A stretch of 64,000 nt of DNA from an uncultured Saprospiraceae bacterium (lineage in GTDB: Bacteria > Bacteroidota > Bacteroidia > Chitinophagales > Saprospiraceae), in contig CALLMH010000016.1 of assembly GCA_938007965.1 (NCBI GenBank), positions 1 through 64,000 on the forward strand, in the 5' to 3' direction. Each line of letters opens with the position of its first letter. The stretch's first letter is position 1. Below are positions 52,982 through 62,480 of this stretch, in pieces. The position numbers were made by a program, and so were the translations under genes. The notes below the pieces were generated by a model, which was given only the letters and a program-made list of their open reading frames with translations, had not been told where the DNA came from and searched no databases.

Positions 52982-53528
52982 AGAGACTCCTATATCGACG
53001 TTGATCAATCACCTTTCTGATAAGGAAGAAAAGTGGTTTGCTGTATACACTAAGTATAAGTGTGAGAAATATATCGTTGACCAATTGGCAAGAGAGGGAA
53101 TCTCTGCATATGTGCCACTAATTACAAAAAAGAAGAAATATGCTTCAAGAGTAAAGACCAATGTAGTACCATTGATCAATTCTTATATATTTGTTCACAT
53201 AAAAAAAGGAGACTACGTCAAAGTTTTGCAGTCCGAATATGTGATAAATTTTGTAAAGCAGAGGAAGAATATAATTAGTATTCCCGATGAGGAAATCAAT
53301 CTGCTTAGAATGATTGTGGGCGAAATAGAAAGTGTAGTAGCGGAGGGGATAATGTATGAAACGGGTGACGAGGTGGAGATTATAGGAGGCAATCTAACAG
53401 GGATAAAAGGTAAGCTCGTAAGGAAGGAAGGAAAGAATAGTTTTATAGTAGAGTTAGCAACAATAGGTTTGCAACTCACTATGACAATAGATAAGAGTAA
53501 TCTGAGAATGCTAAGAAAGCGTGCTTAG
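52971..53528 (+). CDS. UpxY-like NusG-family transcription antiterminator
   Basis: 185 residues with a NusG N-terminal domain (EEKWFAVYTKYKCEKYIVDQL, then SYIFVHIKKGDYVKVLQ) and a C-terminal KOW domain (YETGDEVEIIGGNLTGIKGKLV). This is the arrangement of UpxY proteins, which let RNA polymerase read through long polysaccharide operons in Bacteroides. It is the second gene of the operon and is followed by a 114-bp leader with a hairpin before ugd, a plausible site of action. Confidence 0.88.
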   Translation: MKHKETPISTLINHLSDKEEKWFAVYTKYKCEKYIVDQLAREGISAYVPLITKKKKYASRVKTNVVPLINSYIFVHIKKGDYVKVLQSEYVINFVKQRKNIISIPDEEINLLRMIVGEIESVVAEGIMYETGDEVEIIGGNLTGIKGKLVRKEGKNSFIVELATIGLQLTMTIDKSNLRMLRKRA

Positions 53529-53564
53529 AGATAATTAAGCTAGTTGATCCGTATGGGTTAGTTA

Positions 53565-53607
53565 GATAAGTTGATAGTGAATTTGGAGATTAAGTCATAG
53601 ACTTATC
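53565..53607 (+). promoter_or_regulatory. Hairpin in the leader between the UpxY-like gene and ugd
   Basis: GATAAGT (53565-53571) and ACTTATC (53601-53607) can pair across a 29-nt loop. A GC-rich GCCGGAGGCC follows at 53611-53620. No T tract. Could be a pausing or recruitment element for the antiterminator; weak evidence. Confidence 0.3.
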
Positions 53608-53642
53608 AACGCCGGAGGCCTATCTACAAATGAATCGAACTA

Positions 53643-54947
53643 ATGAAAATAGCTGTAATTGGGACGGGATATGTTGGCTTAGTGAGCGGTACTTGCTTTG
53701 CTGAGACAGGTAATCAAGTGACTTGTGTAGATATTGATACAAGTAAGGTTAATAGAATGAAAAATGGCGAGGTACCCATCTACGAGCCTGGTTTAGAAGT
53801 TTTATTCGACCGAAATACAAAGCAAGGTAGATTAAAATTTACTACAGATTTAGAAGAAGGAGTAAAAGAGGCTGAAGTAATATTTCTGGCATTGCCTACA
53901 CCTCCTGGGGCTGACGGTGCTGCAGATCTTTCCTTTGTTTTGAAGGTCGCATCTGATCTCTCGAAAATAGTGACTGATTATAAAGTCATAGTTGATAAAA
54001 GTACAGTGCCAGTAGGAACTTCAGAGAAAGTGCATGAAGTACTGGAAGATAATCTTGACAGGTCGCTATTTGATGTAGTATCCAACCCTGAGTTTCTCAG
54101 AGAGGGAGTTGCAGTTGATGATTTCATGAAACCAGATAGGGTCGTAATAGGTACCTCATCTAAGAGAGCGGAGGAAGTAATGATGAGGCTGTACGAACCT
54201 TTTGTGAGGCAGGGCAATCCGATTATTATCATGGATGAGCGAAGTGCTGAAATGACCAAATATGCGGCAAATTCTTATCTAGCTACTAGAATCACATTTA
54301 TGAATGAGATAGCCAATTTGTGTGATAAGCTTGGTGCAAATGTAGACATGGTACGAAAAGGTATGGGGAGTGATACTAGGATAGGAAAGCGATTTTTATT
54401 TCCAGGTGTCGGATATGGTGGTAGTTGTTTTCCGAAGGATGTACAAGCATTGGCCAAGACGGCTTTAGAATCAGATTACGAATTTAGGATCTTAAACGCT
54501 GTAATTGGAGTCAATAGGGATCAAAAGAAGATCCTCTCCCAAAGAATTATCAATTACTTTGGTGGAGATGTGAGTGGAAAGACAATCGCGATTTGGGGAC
54601 TTGCATTTAAGCCCAATACAGATGATATTAGAGAAGCTCCAGCATTGACTATTATTGACGATCTATTAGCTGCCGGTGCACAAATCAAAGCATTTGATCC
54701 TGAAGCTTCAGGTAATGTAAGCCAAATTTATGGGAACAGAATTAGTTTCTGTGATACTCAATATGATGCTGTCGACCATGCAGATGCATTGGCAATAGTG
54801 ACAGAGTGGCAAGTATTTAGAACTCCAGATTTTGATAAAGTAAAGGAGCTATTAATTAATCCAGCAATCTTTGATGGTAGAAATGTATATGACACTGATC
54901 GGATGAGAAAACTAGGATTTTATTACGAGAGCATTGGAAGACCATAG
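53643..54947 (+). CDS. ugd: UDP-glucose 6-dehydrogenase
   Basis: Oxidises UDP-glucose twice to UDP-glucuronate with NAD, supplying acidic sugar for the polysaccharide. 434 residues: Rossmann GTGYVGLVSGTCFAETG, YEPGLEVL, DKSTVPVGTS, NPEFLREGVAVDDFMKPDRVVIG, EMTKYAANSYLA and the catalytic Cys in GYGGSCFPKDVQAL. The GYVGL type argues for Ugd rather than the UDP-GlcNAc dehydrogenase WbpA. It is followed by cysC 10 bp downstream. Confidence 0.95.
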   Translation: MKIAVIGTGYVGLVSGTCFAETGNQVTCVDIDTSKVNRMKNGEVPIYEPGLEVLFDRNTKQGRLKFTTDLEEGVKEAEVIFLALPTPPGADGAADLSFVLKVASDLSKIVTDYKVIVDKSTVPVGTSEKVHEVLEDNLDRSLFDVVSNPEFLREGVAVDDFMKPDRVVIGTSSKRAEEVMMRLYEPFVRQGNPIIIMDERSAEMTKYAANSYLATRITFMNEIANLCDKLGANVDMVRKGMGSDTRIGKRFLFPGVGYGGSCFPKDVQALAKTALESDYEFRILNAVIGVNRDQKKILSQRIINYFGGDVSGKTIAIWGLAFKPNTDDIREAPALTIIDDLLAAGAQIKAFDPEASGNVSQIYGNRISFCDTQYDAVDHADALAIVTEWQVFRTPDFDKVKELLINPAIFDGRNVYDTDRMRKLGFYYESIGRP

Positions 54948-54957
54948 AAAAATAACT

Positions 54958-55536
54958 ATGAGTGAAAATATACATCCAATATTTGATAGATTAGTTACTC
55001 GGGAAGAGCAAGAACGACTATTAAATCAGAAAGGTAAAGTGTTGTGGTTTACAGGATTGTCGGGTTCTGGTAAGAGTACGATTGCAGAAGCTCTTGAAAG
55101 GCAATTATATAACAATGGATATTTTGTAAAAGTACTTGATGGGGACAATATTCGATCAGGAATTAATAAGAATCTTGGTTTTTCGTTAGAAGACAGAAAA
55201 GAAAATATTAGGCGTATAGCAGAGGTTGCTAAATTGTTTTTGGATTCTGGAGCTATCGTTCTATGCTCATTTGTGAGTCCAACCATTGAGATTCGAAATT
55301 TGGCAAGAAAAATTATTGGGACGGAAGACTTCAAAGAGGTATATGTAGATACTCCTCTAGAAATCTGTGAATCTAGGGATGTAAAAGGATTGTATAAAAA
55401 AGCTAGAGCTGGAGAAATAAAAGGATTTACTGGTATAGATAGTCCGTTCGAAGCTCCGAAAGCTCCTGCATTAAGATTATTAACTGAAAATAAAAATGTA
55501 GCGGAATGTGTATTAGAGGCTACAAAATTGATATAA
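54958..55536 (+). CDS. cysC: Adenylyl-sulfate (APS) kinase
   Basis: Phosphorylates APS to PAPS, the donor for sulfotransferases or for reduction. 192 residues from the preferred start MSENIHPIFD, just after ugd; a longer frame from 54934 would overlap ugd. Motifs: FTGLSGSGKSTIAEAL (P-loop), LDGDNIRSGINKNLGFS, the FVSPTIEIRN segment and KGLYKKARAGEIKGFTGIDS. First gene of a sulfate activation trio inside the polysaccharide operon. Confidence 0.95.
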   Translation: MSENIHPIFDRLVTREEQERLLNQKGKVLWFTGLSGSGKSTIAEALERQLYNNGYFVKVLDGDNIRSGINKNLGFSLEDRKENIRRIAEVAKLFLDSGAIVLCSFVSPTIEIRNLARKIIGTEDFKEVYVDTPLEICESRDVKGLYKKARAGEIKGFTGIDSPFEAPKAPALRLLTENKNVAECVLEATKLI

Positions 55537-55545
55537 ATTATTATT

Positions 55546-56448
55546 ATGAATTACCAAATTGATCATTTAAGAGAATTAGAATCTGAGTCTATCTTCATTA
55601 TGCGTGAAGTGGCTGCTCAATTCGAAAATCCAGTATTGATGTTTTCTGGGGGAAAAGATTCTATATTGATGGTATATCTTGCTCATAAAGCATTTTATCC
55701 AGCAAAGATTCCGTTTTCATTATTGCATGTGGACACAGGACATAATTTCCCTGAAACATTAAAATACAGAGACGAATTGGTCGAAAGATTTGGTGCTAAG
55801 TTAGTAATCGGTTCTGTGCAAGAAGCCATAGACAATGGTTTGGTTACTGAGGAAAAAGGTTTTAATGCGAGTAGGAATGGATTACAAACATCTGCTCTTC
55901 TAGAAGCGCTAGAAAAGGGTAAATATGATGCAGCTTTAGGTGGTGCCAGAAGAGACGAAGAAAAAGCACGAGCAAAAGAAAGATTCTTCTCTCATCGTGA
56001 TGAATTCGGACAATGGGATCCCAAAAATCAGCGGCCAGAACTTTGGAATTTGTTTAATGGACGAAAGAATATGGGTGAGCATTTTAGAATATTCCCAATA
56101 TCAAATTGGACAGAGCTAGATGTTTGGCAATACTTGGCATTAGAAGATATTCCTCTTCCTTCTCTTTATTTTGCACATGAGAGAAAAGTCTTCAAGAGAG
56201 ATGGAACGCTCCTTGCTGACTGTGAGTACATTCAAAAACGGCCTAATGAAGAAGTATTTACTCAAATGGTAAGATGTCGAACGATAGGTGATATGACTTG
56301 TACAGGTGTGTGGGAATCCAATGCGACTACAGTGGAAGACATTATACAAGAAATTGCAACGACGAGAATGACCGAAAGGGGAGGGAGAACTGACGATAAA
56401 AGGTCTGAGACCAGTATGGAAGACAGAAAAAAATTAGGATATTTTTAG
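55546..56448 (+). CDS. cysD: Sulfate adenylyltransferase small subunit
   Basis: With CysN forms ATP sulfurylase, making APS from sulfate and ATP. 300 residues of the PP-loop family: MFSGGKDSILMVYLA (residues 28-42), HVDTGHNFPETL, GGARRDEEKARAKER and the C-terminal GRTDDKRSETSMEDRKK segment. It starts 9 bp after cysC and precedes cysN by 87 bp. Confidence 0.97.
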   Translation: MNYQIDHLRELESESIFIMREVAAQFENPVLMFSGGKDSILMVYLAHKAFYPAKIPFSLLHVDTGHNFPETLKYRDELVERFGAKLVIGSVQEAIDNGLVTEEKGFNASRNGLQTSALLEALEKGKYDAALGGARRDEEKARAKERFFSHRDEFGQWDPKNQRPELWNLFNGRKNMGEHFRIFPISNWTELDVWQYLALEDIPLPSLYFAHERKVFKRDGTLLADCEYIQKRPNEEVFTQMVRCRTIGDMTCTGVWESNATTVEDIIQEIATTRMTERGGRTDDKRSETSMEDRKKLGYF

Positions 56449-56535
56449 ACTGATTCTTTGATTACCATCGAAGTCAAATAATTATTAACTTTAAAGGGGA
56501 ATTCTTAATTAGAATAACCTTCAAGATAAATATAA

Positions 56536-57789
56536 ATGCAAAACACAGAATTACTCAGATTTACTACAGCTGGTTCCGTCGATGATGGAAAGTCAACATT
56601 AATTGGTCGATTGCTATACGATAGTAAGTCTATCTATCAAGATCAATACGAACAGATAGAACGTGTCAGTGAGAAAAGAGGTGAAGAAGGCGTAAATCTT
56701 GCTTTATTAACCGACGGTTTGAAATCGGAGAGAGAGCAAGGTATTACGATTGATGTAGCGTATAGATACTTCAGTACTCCAAAGAGAAAATTTATAATTG
56801 CGGATACACCTGGACATATCCAATATACAAGAAATATGGTTACAGGTGCAAGTACAGCTAATGTCGCCTTGGTATTAATAGATGCAAGACATGGAGTAGT
56901 TGAACAAACAAAACGTCATGCGATTATTGCTTCTATATTACAAATACCTCACCTTTTGGTATGCATCAATAAGATGGATTTAGAAGAGTATAGCCAAGAG
57001 GTATATGACAAAATTCAAAATGACTTCGAGCAGTTTGCTGCCAAGTTAGACGTGAAAGATGTAAGTTTTATTCCAATATCTGCATTGAATGGAGACAATG
57101 TGGTTCATCGCTCGGATAAAATGAATTGGTATGAGGGATCTACTCTTATGCACTATTTAGAAAATGTGCATATCGCTAGTGATCACAATTTCATAGATAC
57201 TCGTCTACCGATACAATCTGTAATCCGCCCATACAGTGATGAATTTCATGATTATCGAGGCTATGCAGGTCGTATAGCTGGGGGATCATTTAAGATTGGG
57301 GACAAAGTAGTCGCATTGCCATCTGGTTTTTCTTCAGAGGTGACCAGAATAGTTGGTCCATCTGGAGATCAAGATGTGGCATACCCACCTCAGTCAGTGA
57401 CCCTTCTTCTCAAAGATGACATTGATATTAGTAGAGGAGACATGATCGTAAGAGAGAATAATCAACCTGAAGTAGGTCAAGATATTGATCTCATGATTTG
57501 TTGGTTTGATGGTGAAAAATCACTAAAACCAAATGGAAAATATGCATTAAAACATACATCACAAGATGTACGCTGCGTAATCAAAGATGTAAGGTATAAA
57601 CTTGATATAAATACGCTAAGTCGTGATCAAGAGGATAAAGAAATCAAGATGAATGATATCGGAAGAATCCAAATTAGAACTACAAAACCATTATTTACAG
57701 ATTCTTACAGAACTAATAGGATTACTGGAAGTGTAATAATTATTGATGAAGGCACTAATAATACGGTAGCCGCTGGAATGGTTATATAA
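56536..57789 (+). CDS. cysN: Sulfate adenylyltransferase large subunit (GTPase)
   Basis: Translation-factor-like GTPase that drives ATP sulfurylase. 417 residues: G1 GSVDDGKSTLIGRLLYD, G3 DTPGHIQYTRNM, G4 NKMD, ISALNG, followed by two beta-barrel domains. It is separate from CysC; many species fuse the two. Together with cysC and cysD it completes PAPS synthesis; no cysH/cysI follows, pointing to sulfation rather than assimilation. Confidence 0.95.
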   Translation: MQNTELLRFTTAGSVDDGKSTLIGRLLYDSKSIYQDQYEQIERVSEKRGEEGVNLALLTDGLKSEREQGITIDVAYRYFSTPKRKFIIADTPGHIQYTRNMVTGASTANVALVLIDARHGVVEQTKRHAIIASILQIPHLLVCINKMDLEEYSQEVYDKIQNDFEQFAAKLDVKDVSFIPISALNGDNVVHRSDKMNWYEGSTLMHYLENVHIASDHNFIDTRLPIQSVIRPYSDEFHDYRGYAGRIAGGSFKIGDKVVALPSGFSSEVTRIVGPSGDQDVAYPPQSVTLLLKDDIDISRGDMIVRENNQPEVGQDIDLMICWFDGEKSLKPNGKYALKHTSQDVRCVIKDVRYKLDINTLSRDQEDKEIKMNDIGRIQIRTTKPLFTDSYRTNRITGSVIIIDEGTNNTVAAGMVI

Positions 57790-57811
57790 ATTATAGAGAA
57801 CCTAAATTTCT

Positions 57812-58864
57812 ATGTCGATGAATATATTAGTAACAGGAGGTGCCGGATTTATAGGATCTCACGTAGTCAGGAGATTAGTTACCCAATATCCTGATTATAC
57901 TATTATAAATCTTGATAAATTAACTTATGCTGGTAATCTTGAAAATCTTAAGGATGTAGATAATAACTCAAACTATCATTTTGAAAAAGGTTGCATAACG
58001 GATGAAAAGTTCGTTAGTGATCTATTTGAAAAATATAAAATCGATAAAGTTGTCCATCTTGCTGCAGAATCCCATGTTGACAGGTCAATTACTGATCCAT
58101 TGATTTTTGTTAAAACGAATCTTATTGGTACAGCAAATTTGCTTAATTGTGCTCGTCAAGCTTGGGAAGGGAATTATAAGGACAAGCTATTTTACCACAT
58201 TAGTACTGATGAGGTATACGGTTCTCTAGAAATGGGGACGGAGATGTTTACAGAAGAAACATCATACGACCCTAGAAGCCCATATTCGGCATCTAAAGCG
58301 GGTAGTGACCATCTAGTTCGATCATTTTGGCATACTTATCATATGCCAACACTCATCAGCAACTGCAGCAATAACTATGGACCGAATCATTTTCCTGAGA
58401 AATTGATTCCACTATTCATTAATAATATAGTAAACAAAAAACCATTACCAGTCTATGGTAAAGGAGAGAATGTGAGAGATTGGCTTCACGTAAAAGATCA
58501 TGCAAGAGCGATAGATATAATTCTTCATAAAGGTGTTCCTGGAGAAACTTACAATATCGGTGGTCACAATGAATGGACAAATATTGAACTTATAAAATTA
58601 ATGTGTGATACCGTGGATCAGAAACTTGGACGAAACATAGGAGAATCACAAAAGTTGATCACTTTCGTGCAAGATAGAGCAGGACATGATTTGAGATATG
58701 CTATTGATGCCAGTAAGATAGAAAGAGAGCTAGGATGGATTCCTGAGTATACATTTGAACAAGGTTTAGCGGAAACGGTGGATTGGTATTTAGAAAATAA
58801 AGAATGGCTAGAGAACGTAACCAGTGGAGAATATCAGGAGTATTATCAAAAGATGTATAAATAG
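57812..58864 (+). CDS. rfbB: dTDP-glucose 4,6-dehydratase
   Basis: NAD-dependent short-chain dehydrogenase/reductase that makes dTDP-4-keto-6-deoxyglucose for deoxysugars. 350 residues: TGGAGFIGSHVVRRL, HLAAESHVDRSI, HISTDEVYGSL, YSASKAGSDHLVRSF (catalytic Tyr and Lys) and NCSNNYGPNHFPEKLIP. Two Met codons, 57812 and 57818, are possible starts. rfbA, rfbC and rfbD are not in the window, so the final sugar is open. Confidence 0.93.
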   Translation: MSMNILVTGGAGFIGSHVVRRLVTQYPDYTIINLDKLTYAGNLENLKDVDNNSNYHFEKGCITDEKFVSDLFEKYKIDKVVHLAAESHVDRSITDPLIFVKTNLIGTANLLNCARQAWEGNYKDKLFYHISTDEVYGSLEMGTEMFTEETSYDPRSPYSASKAGSDHLVRSFWHTYHMPTLISNCSNNYGPNHFPEKLIPLFINNIVNKKPLPVYGKGENVRDWLHVKDHARAIDIILHKGVPGETYNIGGHNEWTNIELIKLMCDTVDQKLGRNIGESQKLITFVQDRAGHDLRYAIDASKIERELGWIPEYTFEQGLAETVDWYLENKEWLENVTSGEYQEYYQKMYK

Positions 58865-58869
58865 TAATA

Positions 58870-59994
58870 ATGAATATCCAAATGGTGGACGTAAAGTCCC
58901 AGTATCAGAAAATAAAAACGGAGGTCGATGCAGGCATCCAAGAAGTAATTAACAGTTGTGCCTTCATCAATGGTCCAGCGGTCAAAAAATTCAAAGCATC
59001 ATTAGAAGCCTACTTAGGTGCTGAGGTAGTCATTCCATGTGCTAATGGAACAGATGCGCTTCAGATAGCAATGATGGCACTTGGTCTTAAACCGGGTGAT
59101 GAAGTGATTGTTCCTGCATTTACATATGTGGCAACAGCTGAAGTCATAGCATTACTAGGATTGACCCCTGTGATGGTAGATGTAGATCCTGATAGTTTTA
59201 ATATTACTACTGAGATCGTAGCGGCTGCATTAACGCCCAAAACGAAATGTGTAGTGCCAGTCAATCTATATGGACAAAATGCAGAACTTGAAGGGATCAT
59301 GGAGTTGGCTGACGAACAAGGATTTTACGTAATAGAAGATAATGCCCAAGCTATAGGAAGTGATTATATTTTTAAAGATGGAACTAGAAAAAAATCTGGA
59401 ACAATAGCACATATCGGTTCGACCTCTTTCTATCCATCCAAAAACTTAGGAGCATATGGTGATGGAGGTGCGTTGTATACCAACGATCCTGAATTGGGAG
59501 AGAAAATGAGAATGGTCGCTAATCATGGACAAGCTAAAAAGTACGTTCATGATGTAATAGGTTGTAATTCGAGATTAGACAGTATCCAAGCGGCTATATT
59601 GGAGGTCAAATTAAAGCATCTTGATGAATATTGTAGCGCTAGGCAGGAAGTCGCAGATAGATATGACCTAGCTCTTATAAATGTAGATCAATTACAGATT
59701 CCAAAGAGGATGAATTATTCTACTCACGTATTTCACCAGTATACGTTAAAAGTGAAAGATGGAAGAAGGGATGAACTGAAATCGTATTTGGCTGAAAACG
59801 GTATTCCCTCAATGATATATTATCCGATTCCATTATATAAACAACGGGCTTTCAAACCATTTACAAATATTACGAATCTACCTATTACCGAACAATTGTG
59901 TAAAGAGGTAATCAGCCTACCCATACACACTGAAATGAGTGTAGAAGAGTGTACTTACGTATGTGAGGTGGTCACGAATTTTTTTGCCACTTAG
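58870..59994 (+). CDS. DegT/DnrJ/EryC1 sugar aminotransferase (WbpE/WlbC-like)
   Basis: PLP enzyme of 374 residues that transaminates a keto sugar nucleotide. Motifs: FINGPAVKKFKASL, CANGTDALQIAMMALG, VIEDNAQAIGSDY, STSFYPSKNLGAYGDGGA with the PLP Lys, NSRLDSIQAAIL. The closest subfamily by eye is WbpE/WlbC, which aminates UDP-3-keto-GlcNAcA, and this fits the WbpD- and WbpB-like genes that follow. Starts 5 bp after rfbB. Confidence 0.88.
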   Translation: MNIQMVDVKSQYQKIKTEVDAGIQEVINSCAFINGPAVKKFKASLEAYLGAEVVIPCANGTDALQIAMMALGLKPGDEVIVPAFTYVATAEVIALLGLTPVMVDVDPDSFNITTEIVAAALTPKTKCVVPVNLYGQNAELEGIMELADEQGFYVIEDNAQAIGSDYIFKDGTRKKSGTIAHIGSTSFYPSKNLGAYGDGGALYTNDPELGEKMRMVANHGQAKKYVHDVIGCNSRLDSIQAAILEVKLKHLDEYCSARQEVADRYDLALINVDQLQIPKRMNYSTHVFHQYTLKVKDGRRDELKSYLAENGIPSMIYYPIPLYKQRAFKPFTNITNLPITEQLCKEVISLPIHTEMSVEECTYVCEVVTNFFAT

Positions 59995-60146
59995 ATCGTC
60001 CAGAAAAAGCTTATTTTCAATATTAATGCACTTAATATATAGAAGACGGCCCAATACCCATTTATAAATGAATTCTTCAAAAACTTACAAAATAACTCAG
60101 TGCAGACTAGTATTTATCTAGGTGCTCTTAGTGGTAAAAATAACTT

Positions 60147-60716
60147 ATGACCTACTTCTCCCACCCTTCAGCAATAATAGACGACGGCTGCGAAATTGGA
60201 CAAGACACAAAAATATGGCACTTCTCTCACATAATGCCCAACTGCATCATAGGTAAAAAATGTAATATTGGACAGAATGTCGTAGTCTCCCCTGATGTCG
60301 TACTGGGTAGTAATGTGAAGGTCCAAAACAATGTTTCCATATACACGGGAGTAATATGCGAAGACGATGTTTTTCTAGGTCCTAGCATGGTGTTTACCAA
60401 TGTAATCAATCCGAGATCAGCCGTAATCAGAAGAGATGAATATCTAAAAACAACTGTAAAAAAAGGTGCTTCGATAGGAGCAAATGCCACCATTGTATGT
60501 GGAAATGATATAGGAGAGTATGCATTTATTGGCGCGGGTGCTGTGGTAACCAAAGAAGTAAAACCTTATGCACTAGTCGTCGGTAATCCATCAAGACAGA
60601 TTGGATGGGTGAGTGAATATGGACACAGACTAAATTTTGATGTGAATGGTGAGGCAATTTGTCCAGAAACCAAGGATGTATATCTATTAATCAATGATGC
60701 AGTAAAAAAGAAATGA
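60147..60716 (+). CDS. Hexapeptide-repeat N-acetyltransferase (WbpD/WlbB-like)
   Basis: Left-handed beta-helix acetyltransferase of 189 residues: [67 protein letters not shown] and [20 protein letters not shown]. In the Wbp/Wlb pathway this enzyme acetylates the 3-amino group made by the aminotransferase. The 152-bp gap after the aminotransferase gene shows no clear promoter or terminator. Confidence 0.9.
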   Translation: MTYFSHPSAIIDDGCEIGQDTKIWHFSHIMPNCIIGKKCNIGQNVVVSPDVVLGSNVKVQNNVSIYTGVICEDDVFLGPSMVFTNVINPRSAVIRRDEYLKTTVKKGASIGANATIVCGNDIGEYAFIGAGAVVTKEVKPYALVVGNPSRQIGWVSEYGHRLNFDVNGEAICPETKDVYLLINDAVKKK

Positions 60717-60798
60717 TTCTCTAATGGATCGAGCGGTTATGACAGATAATGCTTAAATCTTTTTTCTATCCACATAAAACCAATAAAGACCCATAGAA

Positions 60799-61440
60799 AT
60801 GAATAGAATACCGTTTAAAAAGGCACTTGTTTTGGCCCCACATACAGATGATGGCGAATTCGGATGTGGTGGTTTGATCAGTCGATTGCTTAGAGAAGGT
60901 TGTGCGGTAATGTACGTAGCATTTTCAGATTGTAGAGAATCTGTTCCTGTTGGGTATGAATTGGATATATTGGGAAAAGAGATGAAATCGGCGACCGCTT
61001 CACTTGGTATAGAACCTGAAAATGTCAGATTGCTAGACTATAAGGTTAGATATTTTTCAGATGAAAGACAACGTATTCTAGAAGACTTGGTAAAATTAAA
61101 TAAAGAGTTTTGTCCTGATTTGGTTTTAACTCCGTGCACTACGGATGTTCATCAAGACCATAGTACGATCACTAATGAAGCAATAAGAGCATTTAAAAAT
61201 AATACGATTTTGGGTTATGAACTACCGTGGAATAATCTAAGCCTGCCATCTGATGGTATTATAGTATTAGAAGAAAAAGATATTGAAAATAAGATTACGG
61301 CCATATCTAAATATGAATCTCAAGTGGGGCGCGCATATTCTTCGCCAGACTATATCAGATCTTTGGCGATAACTCGCGGCACTAGAATCAGGGAAGAATT
61401 TGCGGAGGCTTTCGAGGTTATAAGAATGGTTTTTAAATAA
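60799..61440 (+). CDS. PIG-L family (LmbE-like) deacetylase
   Basis: Zinc-dependent N-deacetylase of 213 residues with LAPHTDDGEFGCGG (PHxDDxxxG zinc motif, residues 12-25) and the third ligand in TDVHQDHSTI. No signal peptide, so it acts on a cytoplasmic substrate, probably a UDP-N-acetylamino sugar or lipid-linked intermediate of this locus. It lies between the acetyltransferase and the WbpB-like gene, 17 bp before the latter. Confidence 0.9.
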   Translation: MNRIPFKKALVLAPHTDDGEFGCGGLISRLLREGCAVMYVAFSDCRESVPVGYELDILGKEMKSATASLGIEPENVRLLDYKVRYFSDERQRILEDLVKLNKEFCPDLVLTPCTTDVHQDHSTITNEAIRAFKNNTILGYELPWNNLSLPSDGIIVLEEKDIENKITAISKYESQVGRAYSSPDYIRSLAITRGTRIREEFAEAFEVIRMVFK

Positions 61441-61457
61441 AAAATAAAGCAAGAACA

Positions 61458-62426
61458 ATGAAGAATTTTGCATTAATAGGAGCTGCAGGATATATCGCTC
61501 CAAGACATATGAGAGCGATCAAAGACACAGAAAATAATTTGGTAGCCGCCATGGACAACAATGATTCGGTAGGGATTATTGATAGTTATTTTCCAGATGC
61601 CGCTTTTTTCACTGAGTTTGAGCGTTTTGATCGACATCTCGAAAAGATTAGGAGAGGAGCTCAAGACAACATTGATTTTGTAAGTATATGTAGTCCTAAT
61701 TATTTGCACGATGCACACATAAGGTTTGGTTTAAGATACGGGTCTGATGTTATTTGTGAAAAACCAATAGTTCTAAATCCATGGAATATCGATGCGCTGC
61801 AGGAGATTGAAAAGGAAACAGGAAATAACATTTATAACATCCTACAATTGAGATTGCACGATTCTATCATCAAGGTAAAGAAGATGGTAGATGAAGGACC
61901 TAAAGATAAAATATATGACTTTGATTTAACTTATCAAACATCTAGAGGATCATGGTATTATACCTCATGGAAAGGGAACAGTGAAAAATCGGGCGGGATT
62001 GCTACGAATATTGGGGTTCATTTTTTTGATATGCTGGGGTGGATATTTGGTGATGTAAAGAAGAATGTGGTGAATGTACATACGCACGATAGAGCCGCTG
62101 GATACTTAGAGTTCGATAGAGCGAGAGTAAGATGGTTTTTGAGTATCAATTATGATACACTTCCAAAGGAAGTAAAGGCACGAGGACTCAGAACCTACAG
62201 ATCTATGACCATCGACGGTGAAGAGATCGAATTTAGTGGTGGATTTACAGAATTACATACAGATAGCTATAAGGACATACTAAGCGGTGGTGGATTCCGG
62301 ATAGAGGAGTCGCGAAAGGCGATCCAAACTGTATTTGATATACGACATGCAGAGGTGATAGGGATGAAGGGAGATTATCACCCATTTTGTAAGTTGGAAC
62401 AGACGAAGCATCCATTTAAGAGGTAG
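61458..62426 (+). CDS. Gfo/Idh/MocA oxidoreductase (WbpB/WlbA-like)
   Basis: NAD-dependent sugar nucleotide 3-dehydrogenase type, 322 residues: FALIGAAGYIAPRHMRAI (Rossmann), VSICSPNYLHDAHIRFGL, CEKPIVLNPWN, YNILQLRLHDSI and GGIATNIGVHFFDMLGW with the catalytic His. Resembles WlbA/WbpB, which oxidises UDP-GlcNAcA at C3 before transamination. With the aminotransferase and acetyltransferase it would yield UDP-GlcNAc(3NAc)A. The required UDP-GlcNAc 6-dehydrogenase (WbpA) is not seen. Confidence 0.88.
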   Translation: MKNFALIGAAGYIAPRHMRAIKDTENNLVAAMDNNDSVGIIDSYFPDAAFFTEFERFDRHLEKIRRGAQDNIDFVSICSPNYLHDAHIRFGLRYGSDVICEKPIVLNPWNIDALQEIEKETGNNIYNILQLRLHDSIIKVKKMVDEGPKDKIYDFDLTYQTSRGSWYYTSWKGNSEKSGGIATNIGVHFFDMLGWIFGDVKKNVVNVHTHDRAAGYLEFDRARVRWFLSINYDTLPKEVKARGLRTYRSMTIDGEEIEFSGGFTELHTDSYKDILSGGGFRIEESRKAIQTVFDIRHAEVIGMKGDYHPFCKLEQTKHPFKR

Positions 62427-62480
62427 AATTTTGTCTGACAAAGGGATAAATTTCATTACAAAATTATGTGTAGATAATAA

